Source: Methylobacterium sp. WL1 (GTDB taxonomy: Bacteria > Pseudomonadota > Alphaproteobacteria > Rhizobiales > Beijerinckiaceae). Taken from it: a stretch of 64,000 bases of DNA. Where the stretch lies: positions 4,257,001 through 4,321,000 of the forward strand of contig NZ_CP042823.1 of the NCBI RefSeq assembly GCF_008000895.1, written 5' to 3'. Each line of letters opens with the position of its first letter. Position 1 is the stretch's first letter. The notes under the pieces were generated by a model that was not told the DNA's origin, ran no database searches, and saw only the letters and a program-made list of their open reading frames with translations. Made by a program: the position numbers and the translations under genes. Shown here one piece after another: positions 18,078 to 26,082 of this stretch.

Positions 18078-18776
18078 ATGTCAGGCTACCGCGAGATCAC
18101 CGTCCCGGGCGAGGCACGCTCCGCCCGCCGTCCCGTCCAGCGGCGCGCCGCCCCGAGCGACTGGCGCGGCGTGCTGGTGGGGGCCATGAAGGCCACGGGC
18201 GCCTCGTGCCGGAACAGCCCCGGCACGGTGGTCAGCAGCCTCGTGGCCGTGGGGGCGGCCGGCTTCATCTGCTTCAACGCCCTCGGCCATCAATCCGGCC
18301 GCCATCCGGCGCCGATCCTGCCCAAGGTCGCGGCCCAGAAGGCCCCTCCCCCGCGCGAGGCGGCGGCGGCCCCGAAGGAGGCGATCCGGGATGTCGTCAA
18401 GGAGTCGGTGCAACCCGAGCGCGCCGCGGCCAAGCAGGTCGTCCGCGATCCGATCGCCGAGCTGATCCGCTCCGACGAGACGACCGCCTCGGTGACGCCC
18501 AGGGCCGTCCCGACCCGGTCTGCCGCGAAGCCGGCACCGAAGGAGACCGCCAAAGAGGCCCCGAAGACGGCCAAATCCGAAAAGGACGCCGATCCGGTGT
18601 TGCGCGCGCAGAAGGCGCTGTCGAAGCTCGGCTATCCGGTCAAGCCGGACGGTGCGATGGGGCCGGGCACCCGGGCGGCGATCGAAAAGTTCGAGCGCGG
18701 CGCCAAGCTGCCGGTGACCGGCGAGGCCGCGGGCCGGACCCTGCGCGCATTGCTGTCCCACGCCGGACAGGGTTGA
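18078..18776 (+). CDS. Peptidoglycan-binding domain protein, membrane-anchored
   Basis: A 232-residue protein. One hydrophobic segment (about residues 54-70, VVSSLVAVGAAGFICF) anchors it, an Ala/Lys/Glu-rich linker follows (75-175), and the C-terminus (176-230) is a PG_binding_1 domain with LSKLGYPVKPDGAMGPGTR and EKFERGAKLPVTG. The domain should reach the periplasm and bind the cell wall. A strong GAAGGAG ribosome binding site precedes the ATG. It follows the DivJ-like kinase by 27 bp and is probably in its operon. Confidence 0.88.
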   Translation: MSGYREITVPGEARSARRPVQRRAAPSDWRGVLVGAMKATGASCRNSPGTVVSSLVAVGAAGFICFNALGHQSGRHPAPILPKVAAQKAPPPREAAAAPKEAIRDVVKESVQPERAAAKQVVRDPIAELIRSDETTASVTPRAVPTRSAAKPAPKETAKEAPKTAKSEKDADPVLRAQKALSKLGYPVKPDGAMGPGTRAAIEKFERGAKLPVTGEAAGRTLRALLSHAGQG

Positions 18777-18853
18777 GGCGCTCGCCGGCGCGGCGAGGGC
18801 CTATAGGAGCCGGCGAGAACCGGGCGAGGCCCGGATCCGCCGGCTTGGCGCAC

Positions 18854-19144
18854 TCAGTATTGCGTGCCGGTGAAGCGGCAGATCGTCTTGCAGCGCGGGC
18901 CGCCATTACCCTGCCAGGACTTCGCATGGCCGATCGACCCGGTCATGTCCTGGGTCGGATTTCCCCCGGATCGATGGACCACGATGTTGCAGGGGTCGCT
19001 CGCGGTCCGCTGATAGCGTGGGCAGGACCTCGACTCGCGGTTGCCCAGCAGATCCATCAGCGTTTCCGCCTTGACGTCGGCCGGTGCGCTGACTGCGCAG
19101 GCGGAGGACAGGATGAGTGCAGCAATCCAAGCGAATCTCGGCAT
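18854..19144 (-). CDS. Small secreted cysteine-containing protein
   Basis: A 96-residue protein with a signal peptide (MPRFAWIAALILSSACAVSA, cleavage probably near AETL or after AVSA). The mature part has four Cys residues (in RSCPRY, DPCNIV, PRCKTICRF) that may form two disulfides. No known family is recognised. It points at the peptidoglycan-binding gene from the opposite strand and has an AT-rich upstream region. Confidence 0.65.
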   Translation of the reverse strand: MPRFAWIAALILSSACAVSAPADVKAETLMDLLGNRESRSCPRYQRTASDPCNIVVHRSGGNPTQDMTGSIGHAKSWQGNGGPRCKTICRFTGTQY

Positions 19145-19421
19145 GTAGATGCTCCTTTCCGCGCCGTCTCCTGCAAATCTGAGCGGCTTATGCTCAGTTA
19201 ATCATCAGAATTCAGTGATTATGTGCGCAATAACACATCGATTGATCTTATTTTAATCCCGATCTTGACGGATTATTTTCTCGGATTACTCGGCCGACTT
19301 GATCGTTGTGCATCCGGTCGGGCGAAGGCCGGGTCTGGCGCGATGCGAGCGGTCCGATCCACGGTTGCTCAAGCGGCCGCTTTCGCGCATCCCGGGCGCT
19401 CGTCCGGGAGGCCCGACACGC
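19145..19421. other. AT-rich divergent intergenic region
   Basis: This stretch is markedly richer in A and T than the rest of the window, most strongly at about 19185-19300. It separates the secreted small protein from the DUF1491 gene and should contain both promoters. A small imperfect palindrome (TGTGCGCAATAACACA) is visible near 19220-19236. Confidence 0.45.
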
Positions 19422-19760
19422 ATGCGCCTGCGCTCCGATTTCTGGGTCTCGGCCCACCTGCGCCGCCTCGGCATCGAGGGCATCCCGGCGGTCCAGCGGC
19501 GGGGCGGCTCTCCGGAGGCCGGCGCGATCTTCGTCAAGGTCGACCGCCTCGACGGCACCGCCGACCTCTACGGCCCTGCCCCCCAGGCCCTGTTCGAGGC
19601 TGAGGACAGCGGCGACCGCCGCTTCACCGCGCTCGTCACGGGCGGCACGCCGCTCGACGTCGAGGAGCGGCTGACCAAGGAGATCCGGTTCGATTCCGAT
19701 CTCTGGATCGTCGAGATCGACGATCGACAGGGACGGCATTTTTTGGAATTGGCGGAGTAG
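19422..19760 (+). CDS. DUF1491 family protein
   Basis: A 112-residue protein matching the DUF1491 family: it opens with MRLRSDFWVSAHLRR, has a central GAIFVKVDRLDG strand pair, and ends with DSDLWIVEIDDRQGRHFLEL. The family is confined largely to alphaproteobacteria and has no known function. A GGGAG lies 11 bases before the ATG; the frame is open upstream but the extra residues are not family-like. It follows a DivJ-like kinase and a peptidoglycan-binding protein, an order I recall from related genomes. Confidence 0.88.
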   Translation: MRLRSDFWVSAHLRRLGIEGIPAVQRRGGSPEAGAIFVKVDRLDGTADLYGPAPQALFEAEDSGDRRFTALVTGGTPLDVEERLTKEIRFDSDLWIVEIDDRQGRHFLELAE

Positions 19761-19885
19761 TTTAGACGCTCTCAGCCCGGGATATCGCTAATAATAATGT
19801 GAATGATAATCGTGTTATTCAGCTCAATACCGCCACCGGATTCAGGGCGGGGCGGTGAGCCATCGCCCCGATCCTGTCGCCTCCC

Positions 19886-20869
19886 CTACCCCCACAATTC
19901 CGGCTCCGGCGGATGCACGATGCTGCCGTCGTAGTGCAGCGGCGGGGCGCGGTCGCGGGCGAGCAGCAGGGGGCCGTCGAGGTCGACGAAGTCGGCCTGG
20001 GACGCCAGCAGCGTGGCGGGCGCCATGCCGAGCGAGGTGCCGAGCATGCAGCCGACCATCACGGACAAGCCCCGGGCCCGGGCCTCGCGGGCGAGCAGTA
20101 CCGCCTCGGTCAGGCCGCCGGTCTTGTCGAGCTTGATGTTGATCGCGTCGTAGCGGCCGGCCAGCCTGTCGAGGCCGGCGCGGTCGTGCAGGCTCTCGTC
20201 GGCGCAGACCGGGACCGGGTGCGGGATCTCGGCGAGCAGCGCGTCGGCGTCGGCCGGCAGGGGCTGCTCGATCAGCGCGACGCCCGCCGCCAGGCAGGCC
20301 GCGAGGTTGGCCTCGACGGTCTCCGGGCGCCACGCCTCGTTGGCGTCGACGATCAGCCGGGCTTGCGGGGCGCCCGCCCGCACCGCTGCAATGCGCTCGG
20401 GGTCGTCGACGCCGCCGAGCTTCACCTTGAGCAGCGGCCGGTGGGACGCCGTGCGGGCGGCCTCGCCCATGCTCTCGGGCGTGCCGAGGCTTAGCGTGTA
20501 GGCGGTGACGGCCGGCTGCGGCGCCGGCAGCCCGGCGATCTCCCAGGCCCGGCGGCCCTGGAGCTTGGCCTCCAGGTCGAACAGGGCCGAGTCGAGGGCG
20601 TTGCGCGCCGCCCCCGCCTTCATCCGTGCGGTCAGCTCGTCTCGGCCGATCCCGGCGGCGATCGCCTCCGCCTGCCCCTCGATCAGCGCGACGACGCTCT
20701 CGACGCTCTCGCCGTAGCGCGGATAAGGCACGCACTCGCCGCGCCCGATCCCGTTCGCGTCCGTGATGGTCGCCACCACCACGGCGATCTCGGTGCGGCT
20801 GCCCCGGGAGATCGTGAACGCGCCGGCGATCGGGAAGCGCTCGACGGAGAGGGTCAGGCGGCGGGCCAT
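19886..20869 (-). CDS. dgcA: N-acetyl-D-glutamate racemase DgcA (enolase superfamily dipeptide-epimerase type)
   Basis: A 327-residue enolase-superfamily enzyme of the muconate-lactonising/dipeptide-epimerase group. The catalytic KxK is LLKVKLGG, the metal ligands are in VDANEAW, IEQP and CADES, and the second catalytic Lys is in NIKLDKTGG. Homologues were long called L-Ala-D/L-Glu epimerase. The partner directly upstream is DgcN, and this pair is now known for D-glutamate breakdown: DgcN acetylates D-Glu and DgcA converts N-acetyl-D-Glu to the L form. The ATG lies one base after the dgcN stop, with GGAGG inside the dgcN end, so translation is coupled. Confidence 0.87.
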   Translation of the reverse strand: MARRLTLSVERFPIAGAFTISRGSRTEIAVVVATITDANGIGRGECVPYPRYGESVESVVALIEGQAEAIAAGIGRDELTARMKAGAARNALDSALFDLEAKLQGRRAWEIAGLPAPQPAVTAYTLSLGTPESMGEAARTASHRPLLKVKLGGVDDPERIAAVRAGAPQARLIVDANEAWRPETVEANLAACLAAGVALIEQPLPADADALLAEIPHPVPVCADESLHDRAGLDRLAGRYDAINIKLDKTGGLTEAVLLAREARARGLSVMVGCMLGTSLGMAPATLLASQADFVDLDGPLLLARDRAPPLHYDGSIVHPPEPELWG

Positions 20870-20870
20870 G

Positions 20871-21884
20871 TCAGACCTCCGGGAAGTCGGCGACGATCCG
20901 GTCGACCAGCCCGGCGACGCCGAAGCGCACCGGGTCGGTGGCGGGCAGGCCGTGCTCGGCGGCGAGTTTGTCGAGAAGCGCCTTGGCCTCGCCCTCGCTG
21001 AGCGCCTGCGTGTTCACGGCAATGCCCACCGGGCGGATCGCCGGGTTGGTCAGGCTGCCGAGCTGCACGGTGAGGTCGATCACCTGCTGGAGGGTCGGCA
21101 ACGGGTGTTTCACGCCCCGCATCGTGGTGCGGGTCGGCTCATGGCAGACCACGAAGGCGTCGGCCTGCGCACCGTGCAGGAGGCCCAGGCTGACCCCCGC
21201 GAAGGACGGGTGGAACAGCGAACCCTGCCCTTCCAGCAGGTCCCAGTGATTCGGGGCGGCCTCCGGCGAGATCGTCTCGACCGCACCGGAGATGAAGTCA
21301 GCCACCACCGCGTCGATGGCGACGCCCCGGCCGGAGATAAACACGCCGGTCTGTCCGGTGGCGCAGAAATCCGCGTCGAGGCCGCGCTCGCGCATGCCGC
21401 GCTCCAAGGCCAGCACGGTGTACTTCTTGCCGACCGAGCAGTCGGTGCCGACGGTGAGCAGGCGCCGGCCCGCGCGCTTGGTGCCCTTGCCGGTGGGGAA
21501 GCGCTCATCGGTGTGGCGGACGTCGTGGAGCTGGCGGCCGCGCCGGGCGGCGGCCTCCGCGATCGCCGGGACCGCACCGAGCTTGACATGCAGGCCGCTC
21601 GCCACGTCGAGACCGGCCTCGATCGCCGCCACGATCTCTTTGATCCAATGGTCCGGCAGCGTGCCGCCGGCGTTGACCACGCCGATCACCAGGGTCCGGC
21701 AGCCCTTGGCCAGGGCCTCCGGCAGGGTCATGTCGGGGATCCCCAGATCGGCCGCGCAGCCGGGGAGACGCATCTGGCCGACGCACCATTCCGGGCGCCA
21801 ATCCTTGATGCCGTAGGCGGTCTTGGCCGCCAGCGTGTCGGGCACGTCACCCAGGAACATCAGATAGGGCGTGGCGATCTGCAT
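20871..21884 (-). CDS. dgcN: D-glutamate N-acetyltransferase DgcN (DUF1611 family)
   Basis: A 337-residue DUF1611 protein. The N-terminal half has a Rossmann-like segment (TLVIGVVNAGG) and the C-terminal half a P-loop, GTDCSVGKKYT (about residue 147), followed by ATGQTGVFISGRGVAIDAV and VCHEPTRT. DUF1611 proteins paired with an enolase-family racemase are D-Glu N-acetyltransferases in D-glutamate use. The gene is first in a two-gene operon with dgcA, and a 271-bp divergent region separates it from a PAS-domain gene. Confidence 0.87.
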   Translation of the reverse strand: MQIATPYLMFLGDVPDTLAAKTAYGIKDWRPEWCVGQMRLPGCAADLGIPDMTLPEALAKGCRTLVIGVVNAGGTLPDHWIKEIVAAIEAGLDVASGLHVKLGAVPAIAEAAARRGRQLHDVRHTDERFPTGKGTKRAGRRLLTVGTDCSVGKKYTVLALERGMRERGLDADFCATGQTGVFISGRGVAIDAVVADFISGAVETISPEAAPNHWDLLEGQGSLFHPSFAGVSLGLLHGAQADAFVVCHEPTRTTMRGVKHPLPTLQQVIDLTVQLGSLTNPAIRPVGIAVNTQALSEGEAKALLDKLAAEHGLPATDPVRFGVAGLVDRIVADFPEV

Positions 21885-22155
21885 CGGTCGAAAAGCCTTC
21901 TGGGGAAGCCGGCGGTCCGTCTATGCGGGATCGTGGCCGCCCGGCGCAATGCACGATGGCGGCCAGGGCGGTGGACGCCGCCCCTGTCCGGCGCATCGCC
22001 GGCATGTCCGGGCAGCGGTGGATTTCCCAGGCCGCTCCGTCCTTTCGGCCCGCGCGCCGGAACGGGCGGCATCCGCGCACGATTGCCGAGGGAGTCCCGC
22101 TCGCGATGGGCGGATTCTATCCGTCGAGCCGCCTTCCGCATCCGGAGGTCATCCG

Positions 22156-22725
22156 ATGATCTTCATGACCGACGCTACAGGCGCCCTGACGTATGTCAGC
22201 TCCGAATGGCATGGCCTTACCGGGCAGGCCAGCCGCGACGCCGTCGGGCAGGGCTGGTTCGAGCGGCTCCACAGCGAGGACGGCGCAGTGCTGCGGGCGG
22301 TCATCAAGGAGGCCGCGGAGGCGCAGGCCGAGTTCACCGTCCAGTTCCGCCTGTCCAGCGAGGGCGGCGCGTCGATCTGGGCGATGGCCGGGGCGGTGCC
22401 TTCCTACGGGCCGCCCGGTCGAACCTTTCTGGGATTCCTGGGCTCGATCACCGAGATCACCCCCGGCAGCGAGGCCCTGCAGGCGCAGGGCGGCCTCGGG
22501 CGCTTCGTCCCGCCGCCGCCGAGTCCCTCCACGGCTCCGGTCTCGACCCTCGATCTCGTAGCCGACCATCTGCTGATCGCGCACGGCCTGATCGAAGAGG
22601 ATGGCGGCAAGGCCGCGCTGGCGCCCCTGCAGGAGGCCCTGTTCCGGGTCGCGCAGGAGATCGCGCGGCTGATGGCGGTCTCGCCCGACGCATCCGGCGT
22701 CGGGGACGGCGAAACGGTTCACTGA
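22156..22725 (+). CDS. PAS-domain protein
   Basis: A 189-residue protein made of one PAS domain (about residues 1-105: TDATGALTYVSSEWHGLTG near the start and FLGFLGSITEIT at the end) plus a 75-residue tail. The tail has a Pro-rich linker and a short helical region. There is no kinase, cyclase or DNA-binding part, so it should be a sensory adaptor; its partner is unknown. ATG 22156 is preceded by GGAGG at good spacing, although the frame is open far upstream. Confidence 0.8.
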   Translation: MIFMTDATGALTYVSSEWHGLTGQASRDAVGQGWFERLHSEDGAVLRAVIKEAAEAQAEFTVQFRLSSEGGASIWAMAGAVPSYGPPGRTFLGFLGSITEITPGSEALQAQGGLGRFVPPPPSPSTAPVSTLDLVADHLLIAHGLIEEDGGKAALAPLQEALFRVAQEIARLMAVSPDASGVGDGETVH

Positions 22726-22760
22726 GGCCGGCCCGGGCTCACCCGGACCGGCCGCGGCCA

Positions 22761-23312
22761 TCAGGCGGCGCGTCGTCGCGCAACCACCGCCTCGTCCGCC
22801 ACGGGCTCGACCGGGGCGAGGACGCCCGTCGGCCGGACCATGCCCGCGGCGCCCGCGAGCCCCCCCTTGCGGAGTTCCAGTCCGAGGAAGCGCGCGCGCT
22901 CGAACGGACCCGGCAGGGTCAGCCCTTCGGTAAGCGCCTGGTCGAAGCCGAAGCGCGCGTAGTAGGGCGCGTCGCCGACGAGCAGCACCGCGCCGTGACC
23001 CAGCGATTCCGCCCGCCCGAGGGCGGCCTGCATCATCACCGAGCCGAGCCCCTGGCCCTGGATCGCCGGATCGACCGCGAGCGGCCCCAGCAGCAGCGCC
23101 GGGCGGGCGAGGCCGGCCTCGACGTGCCACAACCGCAGGGTGCCGACGAGGCGGCCGGCCCGGGTCGCCGCGAAGGCGAGGCCGCGGGCGGGACGCCGTC
23201 CCTCGCGCAGGCGCTCCGAGGTCCGGGCGCGTCGATTGCCGGCAAAACAGGCGTCCAGCAGGCGCTCGCGCGCCGGGACGTCGTGCAGGTGCTCCGCGCG
23301 GATCTCGATCAT
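22761..23312 (-). CDS. GNAT-family N-acetyltransferase (YhbS-like)
   Basis: A 183-residue GNAT. Motif A is LLGPLAVDPAIQGQGLGSVMM (QGQGLG loop), followed by VLLVGDAPYYARFGF, the typical YhbS-type motif B in which the Tyr pair contacts acetyl-CoA. The C-terminal 55 residues extend beyond the core fold. Substrate unknown. It is convergent with the PAS gene (35 bp between stops) and lies downstream of ornithine decarboxylase on the same strand with a 130-bp gap. Confidence 0.88.
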   Translation of the reverse strand: MIEIRAEHLHDVPARERLLDACFAGNRRARTSERLREGRRPARGLAFAATRAGRLVGTLRLWHVEAGLARPALLLGPLAVDPAIQGQGLGSVMMQAALGRAESLGHGAVLLVGDAPYYARFGFDQALTEGLTLPGPFERARFLGLELRKGGLAGAAGMVRPTGVLAPVEPVADEAVVARRRAA

Positions 23313-23442
23313 GGCAACGCCCTCCCCGGGCCGACAAGCGGGAGAAGCTATTTTTGGATGGCGGGCCGAACGCCCTCCATCCCTGCGGCTTTCGAGATCG
23401 ACGTCCGGCGGCCGTGGGCCGCCGGAACGATCCGAAAAAAAA

Positions 23443-24609
23443 TCAGATGACGATCTGCTGGAGGGGCGGGAAGCCGTTGAAGGCCACCGCCGCGTAGGTC
23501 GTGGTGTAGGCGCCGGTACCCTCGATCAGGACCTTGTCGCCGATCGAGAGCGAGACCGGCAGCGGGTAGAGCTGCCGCTCGTAGAGCACGTCCACCGAAT
23601 CGCAGGTCGGGCCGGCGATGACACACGGCTCGGTCCGGTCCCCGTCCCGGGTGGTGCGGATCGGGTAGCGGATCGACTCGTCCATGGTCTCGGCGAGCCC
23701 GCCGAACTTGCCGATGTCGAGATAGACCCAGCGCACCTCGTCGGGATCGGCGGACTTCTTCGACACCAGCACGACTTCCGCCTCGATCAGGCCGGCATTG
23801 CCGACCATGCCGCGGCCTGGCTCGATGATCGTCTCCGGGATCTGGTTGCCGAAATGCTTGGTGAGGCCGCGGAAGATCGCCTCGCCGTAGCTCTCCACGC
23901 CCGGCACCGCCTTGAGGTACTTGGTCGGGAAACCGCCGCCGAGGTTGACCATCGACAGGCCGATGCCGCGCTCGGCGCATTCGCGGAAGATCGCCGCCGC
24001 GGAGCCCAGCGCGCCGTCCCAGGCCTCGGTGTTGCCCTGCTGCGAGCCGACGTGGAACGAGATGCCGTAGGCCTCCAGACCGTGCCGGTGGGCGTGCTCG
24101 AGCACGTCGGTCGCCATCTCGGGCACGCAGCCGAACTTGCGCGACAGCGGCCAGTCGGCGCCGGCGCCGTCGCACAGGATGCGGCAGAACACGCGCACGT
24201 CGGAGGCCGCGACCTCCACGGACTCGGCGGCCCGGGCGATCTTGTCGACCTCGGCCTGGCAATCCACCGCGAACAGGCGGATGCCGAGCTTGAGCGCACG
24301 GCCGATGCAGCGCTCCTTCTTGATGGTGTTGCCGAAGGAGATCCGGTCCGGGGTGGCGCCGGCGGCCAGCGCCATCTCCATCTCGGCCACCGAGGCGGTG
24401 TCGAAGCAGGAGCCCATCTCGGCGAGCAGGCGCAGCACCTCGGGGGCCGGATTGGCCTTCACGGCGTAGAACACGCGGGTGTCCGGCAGGGAGCGCGCGA
24501 AGGCGGTGTAGTTGTCGCGCACGACATCGAGGTCGAGGACCATCACGGGTCCCTCGTCCTGACCGAGGTCACGGCGCACGCGCAGGAAATCACGGATGCG
24601 ATCGGTCAT
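23443..24609 (-). CDS. Ornithine/lysine decarboxylase, PLP fold type III
   Basis: A 388-residue alanine-racemase-fold decarboxylase. Lys51 in FYAVKANP forms the PLP Schiff base. HVGSQ and NLGGGFP bind the phosphate, IEPGRGMVG follows, and CDSVD carries the catalytic Cys and Asp that come from the partner subunit. Such enzymes make putrescine (and sometimes cadaverine) at the start of polyamine synthesis. Ornithine is the likelier substrate in this clade, though lysine use cannot be excluded. ATG 24609 is used; the upstream in-frame extension looks like leader RNA read as protein. A long untranslated leader precedes the gene. Confidence 0.93.
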   Translation of the reverse strand: MTDRIRDFLRVRRDLGQDEGPVMVLDLDVVRDNYTAFARSLPDTRVFYAVKANPAPEVLRLLAEMGSCFDTASVAEMEMALAAGATPDRISFGNTIKKERCIGRALKLGIRLFAVDCQAEVDKIARAAESVEVAASDVRVFCRILCDGAGADWPLSRKFGCVPEMATDVLEHAHRHGLEAYGISFHVGSQQGNTEAWDGALGSAAAIFRECAERGIGLSMVNLGGGFPTKYLKAVPGVESYGEAIFRGLTKHFGNQIPETIIEPGRGMVGNAGLIEAEVVLVSKKSADPDEVRWVYLDIGKFGGLAETMDESIRYPIRTTRDGDRTEPCVIAGPTCDSVDVLYERQLYPLPVSLSIGDKVLIEGTGAYTTTYAAVAFNGFPPLQQIVI

Positions 24610-25457
24610 GGTCGTCTCCCGGCACGGGTTCGCGAGCGCCCGACTTGCGGGCGCGCTGTCGATGTGACGGCCCAACGGGCCGTCGGCGTCAGGGGGCGAT
24701 GCGTCGCGCGGACCCACGCGCTTTGGAGACGCGTCGATCCATGCGGGCGCAGAGCACCCGGAAGCTGCCGTGGATTGGAAGGGAGGACCCCCACCGCACG
24801 CCGGGCAAAGAGAAACAAGCCTCTTCGGTGCCGGCCTTTGGAGGGCCGACGAGACCAAAAAAGCCCGTTCGTCGTTGCTTTAAGCTGCGTCCCCCGTGGA
24901 GAGCGGGGTTCGCCGGTTTCGCCTCCGGCTGCCGGTTGTTGTCGGGGTCCGGTGTTGCCACCTGGATGCCGGCCGTAGGGATCCACCCTTGCGACCATCG
25001 ATCCTTTAAGACCCCTGGCGGCTGTCCGGCAGTTGACCGGATGCCCACCAACCGGCACGCGGCCACAGGCACGTGCGAAATTGGGCACCGCGCATATACG
25101 GAGAACGACCCCCGACAACAAGGGGTTTCGGGCTCGATCGAGCCGTATTCCCCCGCGCGATCCGCCCACGGCCGCCGCCGTTGCAAAAACGCCGCATCCT
25201 GGACCAGCGGCCGGGTCGCGCGGGCTTCCCAAGCGGTCCGGAAGCGGGCATCTGACCGCCGGAGCGATGTCCTTAGTCGAGCGTGTGATGGCCGGGCCGA
25301 ACAGATCGAGAGCGGTGCCGGATCGTCTCGCCATCGCGCCCGGCTCCGGCGCGGCGTCCTCATCATCCATCCGCACGGACCGAACCGGCTTCGGCGCCGG
25401 CACGACGGCCCGGGCGTGAGCGCCCCCGTGAACGCCCCCGTGAACGCCCCCCTGTGC
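24610..25457 (-). promoter_or_regulatory. Long leader / promoter region of ornithine decarboxylase, candidate speF-type RNA
   Basis: About 850 bp with no supported protein gene, between decarboxylase and a divergent GNAT gene. Alphaproteobacterial ornithine decarboxylase genes often carry the conserved speF leader RNA motif, thought to respond to polyamines. Structured elements are visible on the minus strand, such as GGCC-CTCCAAA-GGCC near 24835-24855, and several GC hairpins, but I cannot confirm the speF consensus by eye. A covariance search would settle it. Part of the region also serves as promoter for the GNAT gene. Confidence 0.4.
25416..25451 (+). repeat. Three tandem 12-bp units at the GNAT start
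   Basis: Three head-to-tail units of GTGARCGCCCCC (the first has G, the others A at position 5). Each begins with a GTG in frame with the downstream GNAT gene, so the repeat offers three alternative GTG starts. Slippage would add or remove four codons without changing frame. Confidence 0.7.
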
Positions 25458-25958
25458 ATGAACGCGCGCGATCCTAGCGGAGACGGGCTCCCGGAGCCGG
25501 AGATCCGCACGGCCGGGCTCGCCGACCTCGACGCCCTCGTCGCCCTGGAACACGCCGCCTTCGCCACCGACCGGGCCGAGCGCCGGGCGATCCGCCACGC
25601 GATCCTGTCCCCGAGCATGGACGTCCTGGCGGCGCTGATCGCGGGGCCGGAGGGGGATGGGGATCCGGTCCTGGTCGGCGCGGCGGTGCTGGAGCGGCGA
25701 CGCGGGAGCCGGATCGCCCGCCTCGCCTCGATCGCGGTGGCGCCCAACCGCGGCGGCCTCGGGCTCGGCGGCAAACTCCTCGACGCCGCGGAGGCCCAGG
25801 CCCGCACCCATGGCTGCGACCGCCTGCGCCTCGAGGTCCGCGCGGACAACGGCGCCGGCATCCGTCTGTACCAGCGCCGGGGCTACACCCGCTTCGCCGT
25901 GCAGCCCGCCTATTACGAGGACGGGATGGAGGCCTGGCGCTACGAGCGCGGGCTGTAG
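25458..25958 (+). CDS. GNAT-family N-acetyltransferase (RimI-like)
   Basis: A 166-residue GNAT. Motif A is LASIAVAPNRGGLGLGGKLL, with the pyrophosphate loop at RGGLGLGG, and motif B is RLEVRADNGAGIRLYQRRGY, close to RimI (NxxAxxxYxxxGF). RimI-type enzymes acetylate N-termini of proteins such as ribosomal S18, but paralogues have other targets. ATG 25458 is used; there is no clear ribosome binding site and in-frame GTG codons in the tandem repeat just upstream are alternative starts. Confidence 0.85.
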   Translation: MNARDPSGDGLPEPEIRTAGLADLDALVALEHAAFATDRAERRAIRHAILSPSMDVLAALIAGPEGDGDPVLVGAAVLERRRGSRIARLASIAVAPNRGGLGLGGKLLDAAEAQARTHGCDRLRLEVRADNGAGIRLYQRRGYTRFAVQPAYYEDGMEAWRYERGL

Positions 25959-26082
25959 GGAGCCGGTCGACGACGGGCGCAGGCCTAGGTTTGCGTTCGA
26001 CCCGGCGATCGAGATGGACGCCCGCTCGAGCGCCGCGGCGACCCCGGCTTGGCGCCGCAGACCGACCCACGACCCGTATGCG

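Noticed and set aside
18051..19201. C-terminal extension of the kinase to 1009 residues
   Set aside because: Composition becomes Arg/Gly/Pro-rich and it overlaps a gene with a good ribosome binding site and a PG-binding domain in another frame.
20763..24978. Two very long plus-strand frames over dgcN and the decarboxylase
   Set aside because: They are antisense to well-matched enzymes and have no family features.
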